A DNA stretch of 64,000 nucleotides from Nematostella vectensis (lineage: Eukaryota > Cnidaria > Anthozoa > Actiniaria > Edwardsiidae). The translations under genes and the position numbers were made by a program. The notes below the pieces were generated by a model. It was not told the DNA's origin. It did no database searches and saw only the letters and a list, made by a program, of their open reading frames with translations. The stretch covers positions 10,477,070 to 10,541,069 of the forward strand of contig NC_064038.1 in assembly GCF_932526225.1 (NCBI RefSeq). Direction: 5' to 3'. Positions 14,035 through 26,100 of the stretch are shown here, piece by piece. Every line of letters begins with the position of its first letter. Position 1 is the stretch's first letter.

Positions 14035-17000
14035 GGTTCGACAAAGGAAGAACCACATCCCCCCCCCACCCGGGGGACGCGAATACAACGCGTTCGAGTC
14101 AAAGTCATAGGAACTTGCCTCAGGCAGCAGCCATCTTTCCTGATAGGATCGGATTTTTTGTGTGAGAGTTTGTTTCTTTTTGTGTGTGTTAAAACATTGG
14201 CCAGACGAAGTTCTTGTAGGATCGATTTTGGGGGGGGGGGGAGCGGAGGGGGGTGTTTGTTGAACACTTGAAGCTATAAAAATAATTCTACGGAGGATCG
14301 TGATAAAAAAAAACATAAGTTACATAAAGCTGAAAATTGGATAATGCTGACTGACATAGATAATCCTAATCAAGCTCTGCATAATCAAGCTATCACGTAT
14401 TCTGATCTTTACCTAAAAAACGATAAAACCAAAGAAATAAACATAAATTAGAACAAAAAACTAAATTCCAAACGTTCTCAATCCTAATTTCGCCTAAACT
14501 TCTGAGCTTGGAAATTCTACCCACAATTCCACACGCGCCTGGATTCTACCCATATGCGCATGCGTGTTCTCTCCGAAATCATTGCTCCAAAAATATTATG
14601 AATCCAAGTAATTCTTTTTCACGAATTGATACCAAAACATACATGTTTGGTTTTTATGGGGGACAATTTTTGTTTTGGTAAAGTTAGAATATATGAGAAA
14701 AAGTATCCAGTCTGTTCCGGTTTTTCTTTCAGCTTACACCACTTGAATTCTGTTGATTGTGTCAAATAACGATGATCTCGCACTTAAAGCCTAGCTTTAT
14801 ATGGAGACTTTGTATTTATCCAAAAAACAAACAACATCAATGATGAGGTGTTTCTTAAGAACAATGCAATTCCTAGGATATCATCTCAAAGAGAGGTTGA
14901 AATAGTGCCATTTTGGAGGAAAACAAGTCCAAGATTCTCATTCGAAAATTTAACTGATTCAAACGTAGGCGTCTGTGTCATATGAACACCATTATGTCTA
15001 GTTGATGAAAGCTAAAGTTGAAGCGGAGGAAACGGTTGTCAATGTTGTCGACGGAAGGATGGGGAAAAAGTCATTTAGAGTTTAACACTTTTAGATGAAT
15101 TCTGGAGAAAATGGCACTAGGAGCACACAAAGATTCACCGGGTAACTCCTCAATTTTTAACCCCTATTTAGAATGAGAATGCAATGGCCTAATGACGCAT
15201 GTTATCTTTCATTCCAGACTACTTCAACAACTAAATATTAGACACCAAGCATTCATTGAAGCTGTAGAATCGGTGAGATAAATCTAATTGCATTGAAAAG
15301 AAATAGTTTCCCAAAATCTAACAAATTTACTGGCATGCAACATGGCATGCTTACAAATGCATCTGCTACGCGAATCTGATCATTGCAGTATTTAATTATC
15401 TCTAGTCTTGTTAAGGGAAAACGGTACCAGGCAATAAGTCAGTTAACTTTGAGCATTATCTAAATAACGGTGGATTTTTAGCAGCCATCTTGTAGTTATT
15501 TGGCGCGCACACCAAGACATTCGTGTGTTCTTTTGTACAACATGGCTAACGAAATTGTGCTAACGTCAGCACTTCAGTGTTCAATTTCTTACTACGCGAC
15601 GTTTTCCGAGACTTTTTCAATGAGTTAGTTACAACACTTTTGGGTAAACAAATAACTTTTTGGATTTAATGAAACTGTTATTTGAAGAATGCGATAAGGT
15701 TTTCCAGTGATCAGTTATAAAGCTCCCGATTCCTGTAGCCAACATACGGAGTCACGTGATCAAACAGAGTAAAAAGCCATGAAGAATACAAGTGGAGAAA
15801 ATCAAAAAACTTCATGCGCCAAGATAAACTTGAATGTCGAATTCATGATTGATTGATAACATCTACCGCGCCACACACAAACACGCGAGTATAGAAGGGA
15901 CTAACAAAATATTATAAATTTATTTATCTTTTATTTGTTCTTTTTTTTTAAGAAAGGACCATCGTAAAATAGCTAATGCTCGCTTCTCTTATAAAATTCG
16001 TAAATTTTCTAAGCGTGCTCAAATACAACCTTTCACTTTGCTATAAGATAAAAAAATGTTCATGCATAAAAAATCGGGATGCTTCACGTTAGAGCAGGGA
16101 AACGTTTGTGATGTTTTTATCTAAAAAACAAGGACTGGATAACCCGCAATATAACACCAAAAAACGATACTCCAATTAGAAAATCAATCTCCAATACACG
16201 ATTGTCTTAAGTGGTAAAGGTTTCCCCGTTCTCAGCTGGTATTTAAAGCTGTTTTCATTCAGTGACGCTATCGATCACCTTCCTTTGTGAATGATGGCTC
16301 CAGGGATGACGTCATTCATTCACGACATCGCATTTTTCACAACTAGCCAGAAGACGGCCAAAGCCTTTAAAAATTATAAAATTAAAAAAATCCTTTTTTA
16401 TTTTGGGTTTAAAGATTAATAGCATCATCAAGACATTTCCAGACTTTTCTATATTCAGAAGGGGATTTGGATAATTCTACAAGCGTCGATTGCATGACAA
16501 AACCCTGGAGGCAAAATGAAGAGTGAATGGCATTTCAACCCTATTATAATAATAATTATAAAAAAAAGTGACAGCATTAAAATGCCTGACGAAGGAAAGT
16601 TAGACACAATTTTTATTCATTTTTAAAACTATACCATTTCCAATTACCTTTTTTCTACGCTTCAACTCTCCATAAGAAGACAAACTGAATAAAAAAAAAC
16701 ATTAACATAGCGAAAGGATAGACACAGAAGATAGATTCAGAACTGTTTTTTTTTAAAGGCGTCAGTAAGCAAAAAGCAATCTTTCAATTAATCACACAGT
16801 ACCAGTTTAAACGCTTATCTTTCGCTAATTATAACAACAGAGTTTGTAGAAACAAATTTACATTTATGAAATACAAGGAAAAGAGGCAATTCTCTTGCCA
16901 GAACACAAAACAAGAGAGAAAAAGGAGCTATACTGATTAGATTAAAACCCCAATAAAATTTCGAAAACAACTTTTTTGTACGTTGTCTTAATTCTACTCT

Positions 17001-19180
17001 AATGCGTTTCGTGGGCGGACAAAAGTATTTCGCACGACAACGAGAAACCGAGGGAAATGGCGGGAAAATCGAGTATTCGTGTTTGCTATGAAAACGGCGG
17101 GTAGAACTCTAGGCGTTCGTTTACTAGAATAAGTTATCTTTTAGTACATCTTTTTTGTGAAAAGTGCAATCGTCATTTAGTCTAATTGATCAAATTTACG
17201 TTATTTTTAAATAGATAAATCCTTCTTAAAACTTTAGGTCAAATAATGAAACCAAAATAAGCACATCTTTGAATTAACAAGTCTTTAGTTTAAAAACACC
17301 ATGACTTCACTAAATTCGACTAGATCCGTTGATTCACTTTCCATTATATTCTAAGGAGGCCTATCAAAATTGTCTTGAATATGTTTGCGGCAAAGGGTTG
17401 ATATGGACACGGTTGATTATTCGACGGATAAATCTTTTAATTGGCCTAATTGACCAGACTTGAGTCATATAAAAAGCTCATTCACTTAGGTTGCCTAGAA
17501 CCGTTTAGTCTTTGAAGTAAAATGTAAGGTAATTGATTTACCAAGGTTGTCTAGCTTTTCTTCAAAACACTCGATGTGCTAGCCACGCCATCCAGTGCCA
17601 GTACCGACGCCATCATACAACTAGTCGCAGTGCATCCATTAAAAAAAGGTTAGAAAATCCCCTTTGCGCCTAAGTTCTAGTCTAAATACACCTTTTTCCT
17701 TAAAAAAAAAAACGTTTGTACAACGAATGGAAAATAACTGTTCTAGAGGCGAACTGCTGCTTATAAGTTTTGATTATTTGTAAGATTTATCAAATATTTT
17801 TTTCTGCATACAATATATAAATATTGGGTAATCCATTATATCCTCCAATAGTAAAACTGTCATTTGCCATTCGTGCTAAAAACATGCAAATATAACCTCC
17901 CGCTTATTTCGTTGAGAAGTTGAAGATAACTATTCAACTAAGGTGGTATGGGTGACACCTTTGATTCTTTTAACGGAACTAAAGGGCTACACAAATAAAC
18001 AACTCTACTATCCTTTTTCTACCTTTATTCGGTACTCTTTGGTGAAATTCGGGGGTACCGGTTATTTTCCTAGAAACTTAACAATGTTTTAACGCGTTAA
18101 AGGCATGTTCTATTGCGAAGTTTGAAAAAATAGATAAGATAATAAGGATAATCGAAAATAACTAAATAATACATACACTCTTTTTTTATAAGTCTAATTT
18201 TCGTCTAATTTTCAGTCGAGTTAAGGCTGAATATGTTCTTAATTTAATGTTCTTAAATTTTAGTGCATATAACAATGTACCCAATAAGTCATAAGGAAAA
18301 GAATAACACTAATGATCAATAGCAATAATAAGGTTGTTACTATGAGCACAATTTGATTCTGCATTTTAGAACGAATCAGGAATAAAAAGAAATTTTTTTC
18401 TGCTATCTGAGCCCGGTATGTTCTTAGCATTTTCTAAAAATTTGGTGAAATCTCAGGCTGGACGTTCTTATAAAAAAGGTTTTTTTTAAAAGTGTGTATC
18501 TTGTTCTTCTTACTTTAACTATATATACTTCTACAAAGATATATAATATTGATGCAAGCGTTAGGTTTGAGGCCGCGCAAGCCACGAGAAGGACAGGCTT
18601 GTTTATACTTACGTAAGGGCTTAAGCCATATCAGACTATGAAATCTCTAAATCCAAATGGATTTATTTACATTGGGTAAAAGAGCTTATGGATCAAAATC
18701 ATATTTTTTCCTTCTTAACATGCAAACTACTACGTAAAAACAACGATATATGAAGGTCAGACATAAAATCTAAAAGCTATGCCAATTAAGTTGAATGTGG
18801 CTATGCATGGTAAAAAAAGACTTTACTCTCCTTTAGAAATTTCCTTTAGAAAGATTCACGCCCTTCTGGGGAAGGAACTGAGAATTCGGGAGCTTCAGTA
18901 ATGACAAGCCGCTGGCCCAGCAATGCTGGCGCGTTTTATACAAAATTTTGGGGTTGCTACGAACTTTCATCAGGGCCTATCAGCTGCGCATCTGGCCTGC
19001 GCACATTGAGCTTTATGTTTTCCTTGGGACACGCTTATGGTCGAAACTACTCATTCGATAGAAACTCTAACGATCCGTAATAAACTTCCCATGATAGCTT
19101 ACGTCACCCCCTATGGCATTTTTGAGTAAGCCGTGGCCCTAGAAAAACCCATCACGTAGGCCCTTTCAAATAACATAGTA
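14035..19180. other. Gene-free region
   Basis: AT-rich sequence. I saw no exon with both splice signals and a recognisable protein. A G tract lies at about 14229-14241. Nothing else definite. Confidence 0.45.
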
Positions 19181-19482
19181 GGGAGTGTTCGTTAATTACA
19201 CCGAGGGGGGGGGGGGGGGGGGAGATTTTCACTGATGATACATTGTAAACATTTTTTTTTTCGGTTACCCCCTCCCCCCCTTTATAGAACCCCAAACTTT
19301 TCTTTCTTTTTTCCCTTAGAGGACCTTTTTTTTCGGTTACCCCCTCCCCCCCTTTATAGAACCCCAAACTTTTCTTTCTTTTTCGCCTTAGAGGACCTTT
19401 TTTTTCGGAGCACCCCCTTTTGGTGGTTAAAAATCCCCCTCCCCTCAATCCCCCCCCCTCGGTGTATTTAATGAACACTCCC
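19181..19482. mobile_element. MITE-like element with ~32-bp TIRs and TA flanks
   Basis: The left end gggagtgttcgttaattaca, followed by ccgag and a G tract, is mirrored by the right end: a C tract, ctcggtgtatttaatgaacactccc. TA dinucleotides flank both sides (19179-19180 and 19483-19484), as in Tc1/mariner-type insertions. The body is a 72-bp tandem repeat (tcggttaccccctccccccc at 19261 and 19333; truncated third from 19405). No transposase. Open frames across it are repeat-encoded. Confidence 0.75.
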
Positions 19483-20413
19483 TAAAGGCCTTACAGAAAG
19501 AGCTCGGGTAGCCTGTTACTATGCGAACATTTCTTGGCTGCAACAACGTACTGGCTATGTCTTACGCTTTACTTGGCAAACTGAAATGGTGAATTGTTGA
19601 ATAAAACGTGGCCCACAGACAACTCTTGACGTAGCCACTAATAACTACTAAGAACATACAGGAAGAGATCCCTGTTTGACGGTTACCATGTGGGACATTT
19701 ACTTGGCAGTGACGTATTCCTGCTATATGTTTCCGCTTTCGTGGCCGAATGAAGTGGCGGAACATTTAGGAATGTAAAGCGCTACAAAACACCTCCGAGT
19801 GATGGCTCTGTTGGGAAGCATTAATCCGATTAAGTGGCTCTTTCGACAAAGCTAAGCGGATTGTTTACGTCTTTAATAACAAGCTGTTAACACGCCCATT
19901 TCAAGGGCCATAGTACGTGACGTAAGATGCGTGAATAAAAAAACCTTCCACGTCAATTATAGACCTGCGTGACATGGACGCGTGATCAATCACGTGATAG
20001 GTGACGTCTTTCTCTACAAAAAAAGGGCAAGAAAATTTTAAATCGAAAGTCGGGTCTCAACATAGAAAAAAAAAAAAAAAACACAAATTTAGTAGGAATC
20101 GGTTTTTACAACCAAAGTGATTTGTTTCCCTCAAATACTTTTAGATAATTTTCACATTCGCTCATCTCGATTTTTGAATTTTTTAAATTTGATTTAATTG
20201 TAAGTTACATTACTGTTTAATATGCCAATCTCGCAAATAGAGACTAAAAAAAGTCCAAACAAAACTTTGCAGCTAGCAAATAGTGGCACAAAAATTCGAT
20301 TTGTTTCCTAAGCTGAAAGATTGTAAAAGCTGTATTCAAAACGCCAGGTCAGGCTGACATAAGAAACCGCAAAGAACCGCAAAGGCAGAAAAAGGCTCTA
20401 TATAATTACAAGC

Positions 20414-20483
20414 ATGTCAAACCAAATTATCATCAGGTACAAGCCATTCGCGGTCTCTAATCCAAGTCAAAGCGGCCGCTTTG
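20414..20483 (+). other. Possible first coding exon, unassigned
   Basis: An ATG at 20414 starts 23 codons (MSNQIIIRYKPFAVSNPSQS then GRF) ending at a consensus donor (ttg then gtaagt). A tatataatt motif lies just upstream, too close to act as its TATA box. Its phase does not fit the GPCR exon at 23104, and no partner exon was found. Confidence 0.2.
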
Positions 20484-23103
20484 GTAAGTAATGGGCACAG
20501 GCCTGCACCACAAAATAGATAAGACAACTTGGGTTTGATAATCTAATAATGAGGCTAGGGACTATAGGCGGGGGATGGTGTAAGGTCTGATAGGTCTGTT
20601 ACCGACATGGGGTAGGTAACGCAATCTTGATGGATTTGTCACGCAAATGCATTGCAAAGTTTTATGTCCACGAAGTCAAAGGAAAGTATCAGCTTTTCCC
20701 TATCTAGAGCTTCCGATAGTTTTAAGATTATTATATTTTTTGATAGTTAACTCGAAATTTCATCGGAACAATCGATCTGAAGTCATTAAAAAAATGTGTG
20801 GCTTCTACTTATACGTGAAAAAAAGAGTATACTTTAAACCTTAGTAATCATATTACATAGTAACCGATTTTGAAATCTCAGGTTGGTGTGAAAAACCAGA
20901 GTGACCTTTCATTATTTGAAAAAAAGAAATAAGGGATGGGTAAGAGAAGAACGCACCACAACCTCCCTTAATCCAAAGATGGGGGCTCTAGCAACTAGAT
21001 TCCAGGACCTAAAAAAATACCGAACGGTCCCTAACCGATACAACACGGACCTCGCCCCATAGGGTTCCAGAATGCAGCTCAAACATTACTGTTCCCCGTA
21101 TTGTTTATCATATCCGAAAAATTTATCTTGAAACATTAGTTCGTAATTATATACCTTAGGGAATGACGTCTTCAAAATGTATCATGAATAATACATCTTT
21201 GATTTCCTGATAACTCGGGTTCGTGTTTCCTTGGAGGTTCGATTTATCAGAAGTCACTAACAGAAGCCTCTATTTGCAACATAAGAAGTTTGCCTAAAAA
21301 ACATAAGCGCAAAGTATATTATGGCTTATTTTCTTGAAGACTTTCAGAGATGGTGTTATACAAAGACATATCTACAGTTTTTCAAAAAGAAACAACAGAA
21401 GACAATAACAAAGTTTTATATTATAATAGTTAATAATAGTTTATTACGACACCCTCGCAGACAAAAGTCTGAATTACAGTGAAGGGTCTGCACGCCACTA
21501 CTTTACGCAATATTACTGAAATCGCACACTAAGAAAATTATTAAACCTGTCTGTATTTCCTTGAAACCTATCGGTACGCATGTAGCCAGACCGGAGTAGG
21601 TAGCTATGGTTGACTTCTGTAGCTTTAGGAATGATATAGTTTAGAGGAGGTATTGTCGTCATCTATCCAATCGTATAAACCATAGAGCATGCTTATAAAA
21701 ACCGGCCTTGAACTTAATATATCATTCGTCGCATCATTCTACTGTATCTATTTACAGGATTCTAACAACAGATCGGGAAGGAGAATAAGGCCTAAAATAG
21801 GAGAATAAGGACAAACAAAAGTCAAAATAGCCAGGGGCTTGGACCATCGCCCCGCCATTGTCTCGATGTGTCGTGTTATGCCTTGGGATTAACCACCGTT
21901 ATCACTTCCATATGGCTTTGCCGTTCTATATAAAAACATCGAACCTATGATGCGATAACACAGTATTCCGAAATGACCCTATGTTCACTCTTTCCCTGCA
22001 AATCAACTGCACCTGGGCTTGTTAAAAAAAATTCATTTGTAGCTAATTGGGTTTTGTACAAACCATAGGCAAGTCTTGAATATTCATGCAAAAAGAGTAC
22101 TGTCAAACTAGACTTGTACACTGGATTTTCAAATCCTGAACATTGTGCAAGAAAGGAATGGGTTGACTATTGCCACCTTACATCTCAAGTTGATAAGTTC
22201 TTAACGTGTTTTCTCATAGTTTGGATCCTTTTCTTGGAACAATGAAAAGCCGATTAAAATTAGTGTTTGTTTACGAATTAAACAATCACAAAAAAGTAGC
22301 GTTTGTTTAACAAGACCTACACCGCCTGGAAATTACCTTTCTTTCAGGAAAATAACATCCATCCAGTGGCTTTAACCAAGGATTTACATTCAGTAAAAGC
22401 TCTGATTTAGAAGGACTTTTAGTGTGTAAACGAAAATTCTATTAAAACGTATTTTATAGAAATGAAAATCCTGGTATTGTTCCGTGATAAAGACTTTACC
22501 ACAAAACAATTTTCTTCCTTTAGTGACGTCAGTATAGAGGACTTAGCATCATTATAGCCAATGTAAATAGATGAGATGGTAATTTGGGGCGCTTTTTAGG
22601 CAAAGTGTCTTTATAACGGAGGGAATGTCGGTAAAGTACGGTTGATGAGGGAGATTATTGACTATAAGGTACGCTCTGACGTGAGTTGAAAGGTATCGGG
22701 GCGTGCGGCAAAAAGGGGCGATTTCTTGAATTCTGTATCGCGTTTTTAATCAACCAGGCCGTCTATCATCCTACAGTTTTCTCCGTGACCTCTATCAAGA
22801 CACTTTTCCGTCAAGCAACGCGAGTTCCATGATTCGCTGTGCTATCTCGCAGATCTGGAATCCACTTTGACTTAATCTAAACACTGAACGGTATGCGAAA
22901 AGACCTGGCTGCTTCGCGCGCGAGGGACTCGATGCACTGACAACCCCAAATACAACCAACATTTACAACAAACTGACCAAGATACAACAGCAAAGAGGGG
23001 AGAATACACGGGGGATCCTGAACAAAAGGAGGCATCTTAGGAATTGAAATAGCTTACACAAGAGTGTTCTGAGTCCAGTGTTGTCGTGTCTTGTTGTAGA
23101 ACG
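20484..23103. other. Upstream region of the GPCR gene
   Basis: No supported exon. The last ~350 bases are less AT-rich and probably include promoter and 5' UTR of the receptor, ending in an acceptor-like gttgtag before the ATG. No clear TATA box was seen. Confidence 0.4.
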
Positions 23104-26100
23104 ATGAACTTCACGACATTAGGGCCAAGCGAATTTCTCAACGGGACAAGCAATTTAACCACAAATGGATCCGCTTTGGGTCCTGAAGGGATGGCAATGC
23201 TTCTGGCGAAGGAACCCCTTTGGTCGCTAGTCATTCGCTACATCCTCTCTTCTGCAATCTTTCTTGTCGGTAAGTCAATCAGGCGTTCTTACTTAACAAT
23301 CTAATTAAACGAAATAATTACTTGAATATTATTTTGAAGTGAATAATTACTAGATCACTCTGATGCGATAGAATGCGTGCTTGTTGTTATCGTGAAAATC
23401 TCGTTTAAGAAAGGTTCAGTTTTCCTAACCGTACTAAACATCTGCAAAGAACTGAAGTGCCCACTCCTTGTTAAAATTGTCTTGCACTTAAAATATAGTT
23501 CCCGCTTCCGCAAATTCACAGACCAACATCTAAAGCATAAAGAAAAAATTAGATGAAACGCTCTAGCGTGAAAAAAGAACACACATTCAAAAAAGAGAAT
23601 TTTGCCGAGGGTCACTTCACCGGATAAAGGTTACAAGGTTTTGTTTTCTTAAGATATCCATAGTTTATACAATATAAGGTGTTGTATGGCTGAGTTGAAT
23701 TCAAGTGTGGTGTAATCGTTTATATACCTCTCCGTAAACTAAACACAATGACTGCTCCTTGCTTTATTGATTGACCAATCGAGTATAAAACATTGTCGTT
23801 AGAAGAGATGTCCTTCGTGAAGCAGCTAAAAAAACGGCTTATCACGTTTGTTGACATTGTGTTTCACGTGACAAATTTCACGCAAATCGCGATTAGCCTT
23901 TGGATGGCAAATGTTTTCCTTCGTTACCGTTTAAAATCCTGCTTTAACAAAATAAAATATAGCGATTTAGATTTATAACTTTGACAAACAATCATTATCA
24001 CATCGCCATTATCAAAGCACACAATTCACGAAACTTCAGCAATTGTAATGATAGCTAAACATTGCAAAACTTGTATTTGTAGAAGCTGTTTAATCCTCTT
24101 AGTTCCTGAATTAAGCATCGGATCTACCACGTTACATTTGACAATAGAATTGAGATTAATCCGGCTAAAACCCCCTAAAGCCAGCGCTGAGAACCATATC
24201 ATTTTACTGGGTATATTGGGTTTACTATAGCCTTAGAGAACAACCTGAGTTAAGAGAATGATAGTAAGACGATCTAGGGTGTGTTGTTTGGAATAAACAA
24301 GATTGCAAATGACTTCTAAATAGGTTTGCGTATGGGATGGACAAAGGGTCTGCGTGATTTCAGCTTGTGCGTCGCGCTAAACGATCCATTAGCACAATCA
24401 CTCAAGGGGGCAAATAACTATGTGATCACGCAAAAAGGAATATATAACTACTAAAGACGTGAATGGCCCAGGGATACCATTTTTTTAATTCCCATGGTCA
24501 TCACTCCGTCCAGGAATAAGCTTCAAGTTAAAAGTTTTAAAAATATGGAATCTGTGGGGAAGATAATATAGTTCTTGAACTTTTTTGGCAAGGGCGCATC
24601 AACATTTAAGAAATACTTCTAACGGAAGCTAGGTAATAACCTCTCTTGATGAAAGATAGAGCTTTTTTTAGAGAACCCAAATTAAAACAATTCCCGTCTT
24701 TTTGTGCTTAGTGAGTGGGCAAGGGGTCATCAACATTGCAGAAACATCATTGGAAACCACGTTACCGCAGGGCATATTAACTCTGATGGATAAAAACATA
24801 GTCTCCATGTGTCAGGCTGAGACAGAAGATTTTTAGCTGAATTCATTAATGATTAAAACGCGTTAATGACAGCTCAGAGTCGTGTGAACTATCTGTTTGG
24901 CGTTGGCGCAAAAAGGTTTCCTCTCCGAGACAAGATGGGTCAACAGTCCTAACGACGCGATCAGACAATGGGGACCCGAACGGAAGATGGACTGTTAGGG
25001 TCACTTCACAAATGACAAAAGTGCAAATTACTGTAGATGATATCACTCGAAGGAAAAAAGAACTGAGAAAATTGTGGGCTTGAAAAGTTTTCCAATTTCA
25101 AAATTTATGCAATTCAATTTTATCTACACTTTTTTATATCAGATCCCTTACAAAAAGTGTAGCCTCGACAACTTCTTAAAATTTGAGACACATATACCCC
25201 GCCAGCACGCTTAACACGCTTTGGCCTTGTCCGTGTCTATGGTAGTAAAAACGACATTCAAATTAAGGATTTTTTTAGGTCGGTAAAAATATTTTAGCCT
25301 GAAATTGCTGAAGTATAAGAGACAGCTTTGGATCTAAGGTGGACTCAATCCATACGTGATTTCTCTTAACTATGTTGCTAAAATCTCAGCTAAAAAAGAC
25401 CTGCCTCTACTGTTCTAGAGAGATCAAGCGGACACTAGCAAAAAGTGTTATCTCACATAGTTCATTAAAGGCGCCGCGAAAAGCAGAAATTAATTACGGC
25501 GATGTGATATGAGCGCAGATTTGATGTCTGTTAGGTCATGTTTATATCAGTATAAAGATACATCTACAAAGTGCCATCTTGTCTGTCTTCTCTATGATCT
25601 CGCGAAGAAGAGGACATTTGCTACGCGGGTTGGAAACATGACTTGTATACAGGGAACGTCAGGTACTTGGATATCATAATCCGTAACACCTTTACTGCGG
25701 ACGTAGGTCTAATGATGCCAATTTCAGTGACAGGTCTTACAGAAAAACACAGAGAATCAGTGCAGGTCCTAACCTTTTGGTATGAAACGTTCGCACTAAC
25801 TCTTACTCACAGTGCCACCAAGAACGTCACTTGACCTTGTGCCACCAAACTGACTTAGTAATAACGACACTAAGGACGCTTTGATACGCTCTTTTTATGT
25901 AAGAACGTCAATTTTACTACTCAGCTTACAGCTTGGCCATTTCTGTTTTCTTGGAACAGATATAGCCTTGTTCCCAGGCACTCTAAGACAGCTCAACTCA
26001 TTCGGAGTCACCTTCCACAAATGCCAGAGAATTTGAAGGAAATTGAAATGTTTAGTATGATACCCTTCATATGCGATTGACTTTACTCCTTGTTATGGGT

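Noticed and set aside
13950-14316. Minus-strand frames of 105-108 codons
   Set aside because: Two overlapping frames over C/G tracts and ccctaaaaaatacc repeats, with no domain and no splice context.
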